Source: Achromobacter pestifer (GTDB taxonomy: Bacteria > Pseudomonadota > Gammaproteobacteria > Burkholderiales > Burkholderiaceae_B). Taken from it: a DNA stretch of 64,000 nucleotides. Shown in pieces: positions 26,765 through 36,332 of the stretch (positions are counted from its first letter, which is position 1; every line of letters starts with the position of its first letter). Under the pieces are notes generated by a model, which made no database searches, had not been told where the DNA came from, and worked only from the letters and a program-made list of their open reading frames with translations. The position numbers and the translations under genes were made by a program. The stretch spans positions 2,728,001-2,792,000 of the forward strand of contig NZ_CP053985.1 in NCBI RefSeq assembly GCF_013267355.1. The letters run 5' to 3'.

Positions 26765-28653
26765 TGTTGCAACTAGCCGGTTTCGGCGCGCTTCGGCGCG
26801 AGTCCCGCGCGTCGCGCGCCTTCTTCAGGCAGTGGTTGGCCTTGCTGGCCATGATGCTGCTGTTGCTGGGCTGGCAAGCCGCTGCGCGCGCCGAGGCCGA
26901 GTTCCTGGAGCCCGAGAAGGCCTTCGCTTTCAGCGCCGAGATGGTGGCGCCTGAAACGCTGGAACTGCGCTATCGCGTTGCGCCCGGCTACTACATGTAC
27001 CGCGAGCGCTTCGGCATCACCATCAGTCCCATCGGCGCCGCCACGCTGGGCGAAGCTGTCTATCCCAAGGGCGAGGTCAAGTACGACCCGACCTTCGAGA
27101 AGGACATGGAAGTCTTCCACCAGGACGTGGTGATACGCGTGCCGGTGGCCGCGGGCGGACAACCCTTCACCCTGACACTGACCGCGCAAGGCTGTGCGGA
27201 TGCGGGGCTGTGCTACCCGCCCATGGACAGCAGCGTGAAGCTCACCCCAGTGGCTGGCGGCTATGCCGTGGCCGGACCGGGTGGCAGCCCGGCAGCCGCG
27301 TCTGGTGCGTCAGGCGGGCTCGGCGCGCTGGTCAATGCCGGCGATACCGGCTTGGCGGACGCCCTGAGCGGACTGGGCTGGGTCAAGACCGCGGGCGTAT
27401 TCCTGGTGCTGGGCCTGCTGCTGGCCTTCACGCCCTGCGTGCTGCCCATGATTCCCATCCTGTCGTCCATCGTGGTGGGCGGCGCGGCGCAGGCCAAGCC
27501 GTCGCGCGGCCGCGGCCTGGCGCTGGCGGCGACCTACGTGCTGGGCATGTCCGTGGTCTACACCGCGCTGGGCGTGGCAGCGGGGCTGAGCGGCGCGGGG
27601 CTCGCCGCCTGGCTGCAGACGCCGTGGATCCTTACCCTGTTCGCCATCCTGCTGGCCGTGCTGGCGCTGGCCATGTTCGACGCCTTTACGTTCCAGATGC
27701 CAGCGGGCATCCAGGGCTGGCTGTCACAACGCTCGGCGCGCATCCCCGGCGGGCGTTACACCGGCGCGCTGGTGATGGGCGCCTTGTCGGCCTTGATCGT
27801 CGGCCCCTGCGTGGCGGCGCCATTGGCGGGCGCGCTGCTGTATATCTCGCAGACCGGCGACGTGGTGTTGGGCGGATCGGCGCTGTTCGCAATGGCGTGG
27901 GGCATGGGCGTGCCGCTGTTGATCGTGGGTGCGTCCTCGGGCGCCTTGCTGCCCAAGGCCGGGCCTTGGATGGACGGCGTGAAGCGTTTGTTCGGCATGC
28001 TGTTGCTGGCTACGGCCTGGTGGATGCTGATACCGGTGGTACCGACCTGGGTGCAGATGACGGGCTGGGCCTTCCTGGCCGTGGTTGCCGCCGTGATGCT
28101 GCGGGCCTTCGATGCCCTGCCGCAAGGCGCGGGCGCGGCGCGCATGTTCGGCAAGGGCCTGGGCCTGTTGCTGGCGCTGGCGGCCGCGGCCTGGCTCATC
28201 GGCGCGGCCAGCGGCGGCCGTGACGTGTTGCAGCCGCTGTCGCATTTGGCGGCGCGCGGCGCTGCGCCCGCCGGCGTGGCGGCCAGCAGCGGCGAAGTGC
28301 ATTTCCAGCGCGTGCGCAACAACGCCGAACTGGACGCCTTGCTGGCGCAAAGCCGTCAGCCGGTGATGCTGGATTTCTACGCCGACTGGTGCGTGTCGTG
28401 CCGCGAGATGGAGCGCTTCACCTTTACCGATCCGGGTGTCGCGCAGCGCATGTCGGGCATGCTGCTGGTGCAGGCCGACGTGACCGCGAACAACGCCGAC
28501 GACCGCGCGTTGCTCAAGCGCTTCCGCCTGTTCGGCCCGCCGGGCATCATGTTCTTCGAACCGGGCGGCAAGGAGCTGCCCGACGCTCGCGTGGTGGGCT
28601 TCCAGGACGCCAAGCGCTTCACCGAATCGCTGGACAAGGTGTTGCTGCGTTGA
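26764..28653 (+). CDS. dsbD: Thiol:disulfide interchange protein DsbD
   Basis: DsbD (629 residues) moves electrons from cytoplasmic thioredoxin across the inner membrane to periplasmic disulfide isomerase and cytochrome c maturation. All three modules are visible: an exported N-terminal domain with the Cys pair in QGCADAGLCYPP, a membrane domain with FTPCVLPMIPILSS and GPCVAAPLAGAL, and a C-terminal thioredoxin domain with WCVSC near residue 541. It is probably co-transcribed with cutA. It may supply reductant to the ResB/CcsA system further along the window. Confidence 0.94.
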   Translation: MLQLAGFGALRRESRASRAFFRQWLALLAMMLLLLGWQAAARAEAEFLEPEKAFAFSAEMVAPETLELRYRVAPGYYMYRERFGITISPIGAATLGEAVYPKGEVKYDPTFEKDMEVFHQDVVIRVPVAAGGQPFTLTLTAQGCADAGLCYPPMDSSVKLTPVAGGYAVAGPGGSPAAASGASGGLGALVNAGDTGLADALSGLGWVKTAGVFLVLGLLLAFTPCVLPMIPILSSIVVGGAAQAKPSRGRGLALAATYVLGMSVVYTALGVAAGLSGAGLAAWLQTPWILTLFAILLAVLALAMFDAFTFQMPAGIQGWLSQRSARIPGGRYTGALVMGALSALIVGPCVAAPLAGALLYISQTGDVVLGGSALFAMAWGMGVPLLIVGASSGALLPKAGPWMDGVKRLFGMLLLATAWWMLIPVVPTWVQMTGWAFLAVVAAVMLRAFDALPQGAGAARMFGKGLGLLLALAAAAWLIGAASGGRDVLQPLSHLAARGAAPAGVAASSGEVHFQRVRNNAELDALLAQSRQPVMLDFYADWCVSCREMERFTFTDPGVAQRMSGMLLVQADVTANNADDRALLKRFRLFGPPGIMFFEPGGKELPDARVVGFQDAKRFTESLDKVLLR

Positions 28654-28692
28654 AGGCCAGACTCCTGCCGCAAGGCTGACCCGCAATACACG

Positions 28693-28730
28693 AAGGCCGC
28701 TGCACGGACGCATCCATGCAGCGGCCTTTT
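28693..28730 (+). terminator. Intrinsic terminator after dsbD (bidirectional)
   Basis: A 12-bp stem AAGGCCGCTGCA (28693-28704) / TGCAGCGGCCTT (28717-28728) with a 12-nt loop and a short T run. It serves dsbD and may also serve the convergent IclR gene. Confidence 0.8.
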
Positions 28731-28759
28731 GCCGTGTGGCCATTTTGTCTTGGCCGGGA

Positions 28760-29608
28760 CTAGTCCTGGCGCGTTGCGCGCACGTCGCGGTTCTGCCAGC
28801 CCAGCTCCGCCGAGATGGCGTCGGCGCAACGCTTGATGTCGCCGATCAGCGGGCTGGTCCAACGCACGTCGAATACGCCCACCGCGCCAATTGCGGTGAT
28901 CGCCAGCACGACGTTGCCGTTCGAATCGAACACGGGTGCGCTCAGGCCATTGATGCCGGGGATGGGATCGCCCACGGCGCGGGCCACGCCTCGTTGACGG
29001 ACTTCCCGCAGGGTGCGTTCGAACTTCTCGGTCTGGCCCAAGGAAGGCACCGCGCCCAGGCGCAGATGGTCTTCGTGCAGCAGGCTTTCGATCTTCTTCG
29101 GCGGCAGTAGCGCCGCGAACACCTTGCCCGTCGCCGTGTTGGTCAGCGACATGACCGTGCCGGTGCGCATGTTGACGTGGATGGGGTAGTTGGATTCGTG
29201 CAGGTGCACGATGACCGGCCCCAGGTTGCCCAGCACCGCGATGGCGATGGTCTGCCCGGTTCTTTCGGCGAACTCGCGCGTCATCGGGATGGCGATCTTG
29301 ATGGGATCGAGCCGGTGCAGCGCCGCCAGTCCCAACTGCAGCGCGAGCGGCCCCAGCTCGTACTCGCCGCTGTTCGGGTCCTGCCTGACCAGGCCCAGAT
29401 TCCCATAGCTGACGAGATAGGCGTGGGCATTGGCGCCCGACATGCCGGCCGCCTTGGCCAGCGCGCCCAGCGGCAGCGAGGACGAATGTTCCAGCAGCGC
29501 CAACAGGATCTTGCCGCCGACTTCGATGGACTGGATGCCGCGCCTGCGCGGCGGCGCGGCGGGAGTGTGATCGGCATTGCGCTTGCCGGAGCTGGATCTG
29601 GTGGCCAT
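28760..29608 (-). CDS. IclR-family transcriptional regulator
   Basis: A 282-residue regulator with an N-terminal winged helix (LAKAAGMSGANAHAYLVSY) and a C-terminal effector-binding domain (SLTNTATGKVFAALLPP; GINGLSAPVFDSNGNV). I start it at the ATG at 29608; the frame runs to 29677 but the extra residues are unlike IclR. It is divergent from a flavoprotein-SDR-importer module and most likely controls it, as IclR proteins commonly do for aromatic and steroid catabolic genes. Confidence 0.9.
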   Translation of the reverse strand: MATRSSSGKRNADHTPAAPPRRRGIQSIEVGGKILLALLEHSSSLPLGALAKAAGMSGANAHAYLVSYGNLGLVRQDPNSGEYELGPLALQLGLAALHRLDPIKIAIPMTREFAERTGQTIAIAVLGNLGPVIVHLHESNYPIHVNMRTGTVMSLTNTATGKVFAALLPPKKIESLLHEDHLRLGAVPSLGQTEKFERTLREVRQRGVARAVGDPIPGINGLSAPVFDSNGNVVLAITAIGAVGVFDVRWTSPLIGDIKRCADAISAELGWQNRDVRATRQD

Positions 29609-29664
29609 TTTCTTTAATCGAATGAGGTTGCCTATGTTAGTACTTTCGCTAATCGTGAACCATA

Positions 29665-29693
29665 TTGACATTATCAAATGCCTTATCTACAGT
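29665..29693 (+). promoter_or_regulatory. Predicted sigma-70 promoter of the flavoprotein operon
   Basis: A consensus -35 TTGACA (29665-29670) lies 17 bp from TACAGT (29688-29693), predicting a start near 29700. It is in the 153-bp spacer shared with the divergent IclR gene. The 8-mer TCGAATGA occurs at 29618-29625 and 29693-29700 and might be bound by the regulator. Confidence 0.6.
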
Positions 29694-29761
29694 CGAATGA
29701 ATAAGAAGGCCGCCCCGGTTTCGCGATCGGGAGCAGGTCGCCCCAAGGGTATGGAGACAAC

Positions 29762-31543
29762 GTGGAAGATTCTCGTCAATACGACTGCGACGTGTTGGTG
29801 GTCGGGTCGGGCGCGTCGGGCATGGCCGCCGCAATCACCGCGGCCAGCGCCGGCCTGAAGGTCCTTATCGTTGAAAAAGAGCCGCGATTCGGCGGCTCCA
29901 CCGCGCGTTCGGGCGGCTGGCTGTGGATTCCAGGCACGTCGCTGGCCAAGGTGCAGGGCATCCATGAAACGCCGGACGAAGGCCGCGCCTATCTGCGCCA
30001 CGAAGCCGGCGACAGCTACAACGCCGAACGCGTGGACGCGTTTCTGGAGCATGGTCCGCGCGCCGTGGATTTCTTCACGTCGAACACCGAAGTGCAGTTC
30101 GACATGCCACTGGTGTTCCCCGACTATCACGCGGAAGCGCCCGGCGGAAAGCAGGGCGGGCGTTCGATGGTGGCGCGGCCGTACGACGGCCGCAAGCTCG
30201 GCGCCCACGTCAGGGACCTGGCGCCGGCGCTGCCGGAACTGACCGTGTTCGGCATGATGCTGGGCTCGGGCAAGGAGATCGTGCACTTCATGCGCGCCAC
30301 GCGCTCGCTGGCTTCGGCCTGGTATGTGGCCAAGCGCCTGACACGGCATTTCCTGGACGTGGCCAAGCATGGGCGCGGCATGACATTGACCAACGGCAAT
30401 GCGCTGGCGGGCCGGCTGGCTGCCTCCGCATTCAAGCTGGGCGTGCCCCTGTGGCTGAATGCACCGGCCAGGTCGCTCATCATCGAAGACGGCGCCGTGC
30501 GCGGCGCGGTGGTGCAGCGCGATGGCGCGACCGTGCGCGTGCGCGCCGCGCGCGCCGTGGTGCTGGCTTCCGGCGGCTTTCCCTATGACATCGAACGCCG
30601 CAAGCAGCTGTATGCGCACGCGCCCAATGGCACGGAACACTATTCGCCATCACCCACGGGCAACAGCGGAGACGGGCTGCGCCTGGCCGAGAGCGCGGGC
30701 GGCCAGGTCAACACCGCCTTGCCCAATGCCGCCGCATGGGTGCCGGTGTCCGTGGTGACGCGCAAGGATGGCAGTCCGGGCTACATGCCGCACTTCATCG
30801 ACCGCGCCAAGCCGGGCGTCATCGCCGTCACGCGCAATGGCCGCCGCTTCACCAACGAAGGCAGTTCGTACCATGACTTCGTGCAGGAGATGGTGCGCGC
30901 ATGCGGGGGGCAGGGCGAAACCTGCGCTTGGCTGATCTGCGACCACAAGGCCCTGCGCAAGTACGGCCTGGGCAGCGTTGCGCCGTTCCCGTTGCCCATC
31001 AAGCGCTACCTGGACACGGGCTATCTGACGCGCGGCGCGTCGGTGGCGGAACTGGCGCAGAAGACCGGCATCGATGCCGGCAGCCTGCGCCAGACGGTCG
31101 AAGCGTACAACCGCGAGGCCGCGCTGGGACGTGATCCGCAGTTCGGCAAGGGCAGCAAGGCCTACAACCGCTATCAAGGCGACGCGCTGCACGGCCCGAA
31201 TCCCTGCGTGGCGCCCATCGTGAAGGGGCCGTACTACGCGATCAAGGTCATGATCGGCGACATCGGCACCTTCGCCGGCCTGAAGGTCGACGGCCAGGGC
31301 CGCGCATTGAACGAACTCGGCGTTGTCATTCCCGGCCTGTATGCGGTGGGCAACGATGCCTGCAGCATCATGGGCGGCAACTATCCCGGCGCTGGCATCA
31401 CTCTGGGCCCGGCGCTGACCTTCGGCTACATCGCGGGCCAGAGCATCGCCGCCACCGGCAAGGCCGCGGCGCGCATACCGGCCGCGGGCGCACCGGCCGC
31501 GGACGTGCCGGCTTCGGACGCTTCCGCGCAGGCGGCCGCATGA
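29762..31543 (+). CDS. FAD-dependent oxidoreductase, 3-ketosteroid dehydrogenase / fumarate reductase type
   Basis: A 593-residue flavoprotein of the FAD_binding_2 family. The dinucleotide fold is VLVVGSGASGMAAAITAAS, followed by VEKEPRFGGSTARSGGWLW. The C-terminal NYPGAGITLGPALTFGYIAG resembles the FAD-binding end of KstD-like enzymes. The start is GTG at 29762 with GGAG 5 nt upstream. It may dehydrogenate a C-C bond next to a carbonyl, but substrate is unknown. It is the first gene of the IclR-linked module and overlaps the SDR gene by 4 nt. The last 30 residues are Ala-rich. Confidence 0.88.
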   Translation: MEDSRQYDCDVLVVGSGASGMAAAITAASAGLKVLIVEKEPRFGGSTARSGGWLWIPGTSLAKVQGIHETPDEGRAYLRHEAGDSYNAERVDAFLEHGPRAVDFFTSNTEVQFDMPLVFPDYHAEAPGGKQGGRSMVARPYDGRKLGAHVRDLAPALPELTVFGMMLGSGKEIVHFMRATRSLASAWYVAKRLTRHFLDVAKHGRGMTLTNGNALAGRLAASAFKLGVPLWLNAPARSLIIEDGAVRGAVVQRDGATVRVRAARAVVLASGGFPYDIERRKQLYAHAPNGTEHYSPSPTGNSGDGLRLAESAGGQVNTALPNAAAWVPVSVVTRKDGSPGYMPHFIDRAKPGVIAVTRNGRRFTNEGSSYHDFVQEMVRACGGQGETCAWLICDHKALRKYGLGSVAPFPLPIKRYLDTGYLTRGASVAELAQKTGIDAGSLRQTVEAYNREAALGRDPQFGKGSKAYNRYQGDALHGPNPCVAPIVKGPYYAIKVMIGDIGTFAGLKVDGQGRALNELGVVIPGLYAVGNDACSIMGGNYPGAGITLGPALTFGYIAGQSIAATGKAAARIPAAGAPAADVPASDASAQAAA

Positions 31544-32307
31544 GCGCGGCGCCGGCGGGGCTGCTGCAGGGCAAGCTTGCCCTGATGACGGGAGCGGGGC
31601 AGGGCAACGGACGGGCATTGGCGCTGGGCCTGGCGGCCGCGGGCGCGCGCGTGGTGGCGACCGACCTGCAGGCCGGCAACGCCATGCAGACGGCAAGCGC
31701 CATCATCGCGGCGGGCGGACTCGCCTGGAGCCACGCGCTTGACGTTACGGACCCCGAGGCCTGCGCGGCGATTGCGGCGCAAGTCCAGCTGGAAGTGGGG
31801 CCGATCGATGTGCTCGTCAACAACGCCGGCCTCCTCATCCGTGAAGGCATAGATAGCCCGCGCGCCGCGGAGAACTGGCGTCGCGTGCTGGACGTGAACC
31901 TGAACGGCAGCTTCAACATGATCCATGCCTTCCTGGGGGCGCTGCGCGCCACGCGCGGCGTCATCATCAACGTCGGCTCCATCGCGTCGTTTGCCGGGGT
32001 GGGCGCCACCTTGGGCTATTCGCCATCCAAGGGCGGGGTGAAGATGATGACGCAGGCCATGGCGCGCGACCTCGCGCCCGACGGCATACGGGTCAACGCG
32101 ATCGCGCCGGGCGTCATCGAAACGCCGATGACGCAGTACACGCGGGACGATCCCGCGCGCCTCGCGAATTTCATGCAACGCATACCGCTGGGACGGGTGG
32201 GACAGCCCGAAGACCTGGTGGGCCCCGCCGTGTTCCTGGCTTCGCCGATGGCGCAGTACGTGACTGGCGTGTCCCTGCCGGTGGATGGCGGCTACCTCGC
32301 GGTATAG
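31540..32307 (+). CDS. Short-chain dehydrogenase/reductase
   Basis: A 255-residue classical SDR. The NAD(P)-binding motif TGAGQGNGRA, structural NNAG, the Ser in VGSIAS and the catalytic YxxxK (YSPSK) are all present; the end PVDGGYLAV is typical. The residue after the beta-2 strand is Asp (VVATDLQA), which favours NAD over NADP. It is translationally coupled to the upstream flavoprotein, so the two probably act on successive intermediates. Confidence 0.9.
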   Translation: MSAAPAGLLQGKLALMTGAGQGNGRALALGLAAAGARVVATDLQAGNAMQTASAIIAAGGLAWSHALDVTDPEACAAIAAQVQLEVGPIDVLVNNAGLLIREGIDSPRAAENWRRVLDVNLNGSFNMIHAFLGALRATRGVIINVGSIASFAGVGATLGYSPSKGGVKMMTQAMARDLAPDGIRVNAIAPGVIETPMTQYTRDDPARLANFMQRIPLGRVGQPEDLVGPAVFLASPMAQYVTGVSLPVDGGYLAV

Positions 32308-32383
32308 CGCCAGACTCCACGGGCAAGGGGCAGGAAGAAGAATCATCGACGTGCAGCACATCTGAAAAACACAGGAGACAACG

Positions 32384-33571
32384 ATGAAAGCAACGGGGAT
32401 TTTTTCCACCTTGTCCAAGGCGGCCGTCTTGTGCGCGCTGGCGGTTGGCGCGCAGGCCTATGCCCAGGACATCAAGATCGGCTTCAACGGCGATCTGTCG
32501 GCCTCGCCGTCCGCGCAAAGCGGGCAGGCCGCGGTGCTGGGCCTGCGCACGGCCATCGACGACATCAACGCCAATGGCGGCCTGCTCGGGCGCAAGCTGG
32601 TGCTGGTGGTGCGCGATGACCTGTCGCAGCCGCCCAAGTCGATCCAGAATATGGCGGACCTGATCGACAACGAAAAGGTCGTGGCCATCGTCGGTCCCAC
32701 CAACTCGGGCAACGCGCTGGCCTGGAAACACATCCCGAACCAGAAGAAGATCCCGGTCATGGGCGCCATCGGGTCGGGCACCGACATCACCAAGCCCATG
32801 CGCGCAGGCGCGGACAACTACATGTTCCGCGTCGGCATGGTGGACCGCGAACAGGTGGACGGCGTGATCGGCTACCTGAAGAAGAATCCCAAGGTCAAGA
32901 ACGTGGGCTTCATGATCGAGACCACCGGATATGGCCAGAGCGCGCTCAAGGACCTTGAGGAAGTGGGCGCGGCGCAGGGCATCAAGGCCGTCGCGGTCGA
33001 GAAGTTCGGCGTGGCCGACACCGACATGACCTCGCAGCTGAACAAGCTCAAGGCGGCGGGCGTGGACACGGTGGTGATCTGGGCGCAGAGCACGCCGATT
33101 GCCCACGTGTTCCGCAGCATGGAGAAGATCAACTGGTTCCCGTTGACGCTGACCTCGTGGGCGGCGGACAACATCGCCTTTTACGACACGGCGGGCAAGA
33201 CGCTGTCGGAGAAGCCTTTCTTCCTGCGCACCATCACCGACAACCGTACGTCGGCGCAGCAGAAGCTGTATGACCGGGTGTCGGCCAAGATGACTTCGCC
33301 CACCGCGTTTGGCTTCCTGGCGCACGCCTACGACGGCATGAACCTGCTGGGCATGGCGATCAAGCAGGCGAACTCCACCGATGGCGACAAGGTGCGTATG
33401 GCGCTGGAGAACCTGGATGGCACCTACGAAGGCGCGATGAAGACCTACACCAAGCCGTTCTCGGCCACGGTGCATGACGCGCTGCTGGTAAGCGACTACA
33501 AGTGGGCGCACTGGCAGGACGGCAAGCTGGTTCCCTACGCGGATGACGTGACCGTCGCCGTTGCCAAGTAG
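32384..33571 (+). CDS. LIV-type ABC transporter periplasmic binding protein
   Basis: A 395-residue type I binding protein with a signal peptide (AAVLCALAVGAQAYA, cleavage before QDIK). Typical family elements are IKIGFNGDLSAS, the early ligand-site Ser/Thr-rich segment VGPTNSGNALA and the late FLAHAYDGMN. In this context (flavoprotein and SDR upstream, permeases and ATPases downstream) the ligand is probably the compound the two enzymes degrade. Family members near catabolic genes often bind aromatic or hydroxy acids instead of amino acids. Confidence 0.9.
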   Translation: MKATGIFSTLSKAAVLCALAVGAQAYAQDIKIGFNGDLSASPSAQSGQAAVLGLRTAIDDINANGGLLGRKLVLVVRDDLSQPPKSIQNMADLIDNEKVVAIVGPTNSGNALAWKHIPNQKKIPVMGAIGSGTDITKPMRAGADNYMFRVGMVDREQVDGVIGYLKKNPKVKNVGFMIETTGYGQSALKDLEEVGAAQGIKAVAVEKFGVADTDMTSQLNKLKAAGVDTVVIWAQSTPIAHVFRSMEKINWFPLTLTSWAADNIAFYDTAGKTLSEKPFFLRTITDNRTSAQQKLYDRVSAKMTSPTAFGFLAHAYDGMNLLGMAIKQANSTDGDKVRMALENLDGTYEGAMKTYTKPFSATVHDALLVSDYKWAHWQDGKLVPYADDVTVAVAK

Positions 33572-33603
33572 AAGCAGGAAGGCGACAGGGACAGGAGGCC
33601 ATC

Positions 33604-34527
33604 ATGTTGGCGACATTGTTGCAGGCGCTGGTCAGCGGGCTAGCCGTAGGGGGCGCATATGCGCTGGTGGCGCTGGGCTTCAGCATCACATTCACCACCA
33701 CGCGCACGCTCAACTTTGGGCATGGGGAGTTCGTGTCCGTGGGCGCGTTCATCGGCGTAGGCGCCTTGTTCCTGTTTGCCGGCAAGCCGGTCACCACCGC
33801 GGCCTTCACAGGCCTGGAACTGAGTGGTTGGGAGTACCTGCTGGCCGGGCTGGCGGCGGTGCTGGTGATGGGCTTGCTGGGCGTGCTGCTGTACGTGTTC
33901 GGCGTGCGGCCGTTCGCCTCGCGCCCGGGCATGGCATGGGTCATGAGCACGCTCGGCTTCGGCATCCTGTTGCAGAGCGCCGCGTTCGCGGTCTGGGGAC
34001 CGGCGCCCGTCACCGTGCCCGCGCCCTTCGGTGATGAGGTGATCCGCGTGTTCGGCGCGGGCGTGCGCAGCCAGGAGCTGCTGCTGCTCGCGGTGGCGGT
34101 GGCTGTCATGGTGCTGTTCGACCGCGTCATGAACCGGACCGTGCTGGGCAAGGCGATGCGGGCCGTGGCCGCCAATCCCGCGGTCGCCAATCTGATGGGC
34201 ATCAATGTGAACGCGGTGATGACGGGGGCCTTCTTTGCCAGTTCGGCGCTGGCCGGGCTGGCGGGCTTTCTGGTTGCGCCGATCACATCGGCCTCGATAT
34301 TCATGGGCCTGGCGATCGGCCTGAAGGGCTTTTCAGGCGCGATGATAGGCGGCCTGTCGAATCCGCGCGGCTGCGTGCTGGGCGGCTTTGTGCTGGGCCT
34401 GCTGGAGTCCTACGTGAACCTCTGGCAATCGCAATGGCGCGAAGTGGCGATCTTCGGGCTGGTGATCCTGGTGCTGGCGGTCAAGCCCACTGGCCTGTTC
34501 GGCAAGCGTCTGGTGGAGAAGGTATGA
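33604..34527 (+). CDS. LIV-type ABC transporter permease (LivH-like)
   Basis: A 307-residue inner-membrane permease with about eight hydrophobic segments. The LivH signature SFTTTRTLNFGHGEFVSVGA-like stretch ITFTTTRTLNFGHGEFVS and the loop KGFSGAMIGGLSNPRGCVLG (20 residues) are present. It starts 32 nt after the binding-protein gene with AGGAGG and overlaps the next gene by 4 nt. Confidence 0.92.
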   Translation: MLATLLQALVSGLAVGGAYALVALGFSITFTTTRTLNFGHGEFVSVGAFIGVGALFLFAGKPVTTAAFTGLELSGWEYLLAGLAAVLVMGLLGVLLYVFGVRPFASRPGMAWVMSTLGFGILLQSAAFAVWGPAPVTVPAPFGDEVIRVFGAGVRSQELLLLAVAVAVMVLFDRVMNRTVLGKAMRAVAANPAVANLMGINVNAVMTGAFFASSALAGLAGFLVAPITSASIFMGLAIGLKGFSGAMIGGLSNPRGCVLGGFVLGLLESYVNLWQSQWREVAIFGLVILVLAVKPTGLFGKRLVEKV

Positions 34528-36296
34528 AGCGCCACGGGCAGACCCTGATCACCGTGGCGCTGGCGGCGGCGCTCGCCGTATTTGCCGCCCTGGTGGACAA
34601 CGATTACTACCTGCGCATCGTGTTCATGGCTTGCGTGTACTACCTGTGCGCGGCGGGCGTGAACGTGCTGGTGGGCTATGCGGGGCAGAAGTCGCTGGGC
34701 CAGGCGGGCCTGTTCGCCGCCGGCGCCTATACCGCGGCCTTGCTGACCTCGCGCTGGCAGGTCGATCCTTGGCTGGCGCTGGCGGCAGCGCCGGTGGTGG
34801 CGGGCGTGTTCGGTGTGCTGATCGCCTTGCCGTCGCTGCGCGTGAAAGGGCCTTACCTGGCCATGGTGACTCTGGCGTTCGGCATCGTCATGGAGAAGAT
34901 CGTCACCGAATGGGTGGACGTGTTCGGCGGGCCTTCCGGCCTGTTCGGCATCATGCCGCTGACCTGGGGCGGGAACGCGTTCACCAACCAGCAGTGGGTG
35001 TGGTTCTCGCTGGTGCTGTGCGTGGCGACGCAGCTGCTATTGCGTAACGTGCTGGACGGACGGTTCGGCCGCGCGTTGCTGTCGGTGCAGGCCGACGAGA
35101 TTGCCTCGTCTTCCGTCGGCGTGCGGGTGTATCGCGCCAAGGTCATCGCGTTCGTGGTGGCGGCCGTGACCTGCGGCGTCGCGGGCGCGCTGGTGGCGCA
35201 GCAGAATCAGTACATCAACTCGGATTTCATCGGCTTCAACCTGTCCATCTTCATCCTGCTGCTGGTGCTGTTCGGCGGGGCGGGCTCGAAGGCGGGGCCG
35301 GCCGTGGGCGCGATTGCGCTGACCATCATCGATGCCATGCTGGCGCGTTGGCCGTCTGTGCAGCACTTCTTCTACGGCGCGCTGCTGCTGTTTGCGCTGT
35401 ACTTCATGCCGGGCGGCGTGATGGGACTGTTCTCGCGCCGTACCCGCCGGGCCGCGGATGCGCGGCCGCAAGGCGGGGGCGAGGCGGTGGCGTCGGTCGT
35501 GGCCAGGCAGGCAGTTCCGGCGCAGGAAGACCTGCTGCTGGTGGTGGAGAGCCTCTCCAAGGCCTATGGTGGCGTGAAGCCGGCGCAGGACATTTCCTTC
35601 TGCCTGCGGCGCGGCCACGTGCACGCGCTGATCGGGCCGAACGGCGCGGGCAAGAGCACGCTCATCAACATGCTCAGTGGCGTGGTGCTGCCGGATGCGG
35701 GGGTGGTCCGCTTCCAGGGCACGGACATCGCGGGCGAGCGGCCGCACGTGATCTGCAAGCTGGGCATAGGCCGCAGCTTCCAGAACCTGCGCCTGTTCGG
35801 CGATCTGTCGGTGCTGGACAACGTGCTGCTGGGCCGCCATAGCCGCATGAAGAACGGCTTCTGGGCGTCGCTGCTGGGGTTGCCCGGCGCGCGCACCGAG
35901 GAGGAGCGCGCGCGCGAGCACGCCTATCGGCTGGTGCGCATGGTGGGACTGGAGCATCTGGCCGACACGCCGGCGGGCAGCCTGCCCTACGGCCTGCAGC
36001 GGCGGGTGGAACTGGCGCGCGCATTGGCGACCGAACCGACCTTGCTGTTGCTGGACGAGCCGGCGGCCGGGCTGAACCCGCAGGAGACCGCGGAACTGGG
36101 CCAGCTGCTGGTGCGCATCGGCGCGTCCTGCGGCATCACGCTGCTGATGGTCGAGCACCACATGGATCTGGTGATGGCGATTTCCGACCACGTGATCGTG
36201 CTGGACTACGGCATCAAGATTGCCGAAGGCAGGCCGGCCCAGGTGCAGGCGGACAAACGGGTGATCGAGGCGTATCTCGGAACCGGCATGGCCTGA
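34524..36296 (+). CDS. Fused LIV-type permease and ATPase (LivM-LivG)
   Basis: A 590-residue fusion. Residues 1 to about 310 are a LivM-like permease (GYAGQKSLGQAGLFAAGAYT; LLSVQADEIASSSVGV). After an Arg/Gly-rich linker comes a LivG-like ATPase from about 340, with Walker A GPNGAGKST, signature LPYGLQRRVE, Walker B LLLLDEPAAGLNP and the switch His in MVEHHMD. The frame is continuous, with no sign of an internal stop or start needed for two proteins. Such fusions occur in other proteobacterial LIV systems. The ATG at 34524 overlaps the LivH-like stop. Confidence 0.92.
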   Translation: MKRHGQTLITVALAAALAVFAALVDNDYYLRIVFMACVYYLCAAGVNVLVGYAGQKSLGQAGLFAAGAYTAALLTSRWQVDPWLALAAAPVVAGVFGVLIALPSLRVKGPYLAMVTLAFGIVMEKIVTEWVDVFGGPSGLFGIMPLTWGGNAFTNQQWVWFSLVLCVATQLLLRNVLDGRFGRALLSVQADEIASSSVGVRVYRAKVIAFVVAAVTCGVAGALVAQQNQYINSDFIGFNLSIFILLLVLFGGAGSKAGPAVGAIALTIIDAMLARWPSVQHFFYGALLLFALYFMPGGVMGLFSRRTRRAADARPQGGGEAVASVVARQAVPAQEDLLLVVESLSKAYGGVKPAQDISFCLRRGHVHALIGPNGAGKSTLINMLSGVVLPDAGVVRFQGTDIAGERPHVICKLGIGRSFQNLRLFGDLSVLDNVLLGRHSRMKNGFWASLLGLPGARTEEERAREHAYRLVRMVGLEHLADTPAGSLPYGLQRRVELARALATEPTLLLLDEPAAGLNPQETAELGQLLVRIGASCGITLLMVEHHMDLVMAISDHVIVLDYGIKIAEGRPAQVQADKRVIEAYLGTGMA

Positions 36297-36332
36297 GGCC
36301 AGGCCATAGGCGTAGGAACGGGCCGTAAGACG

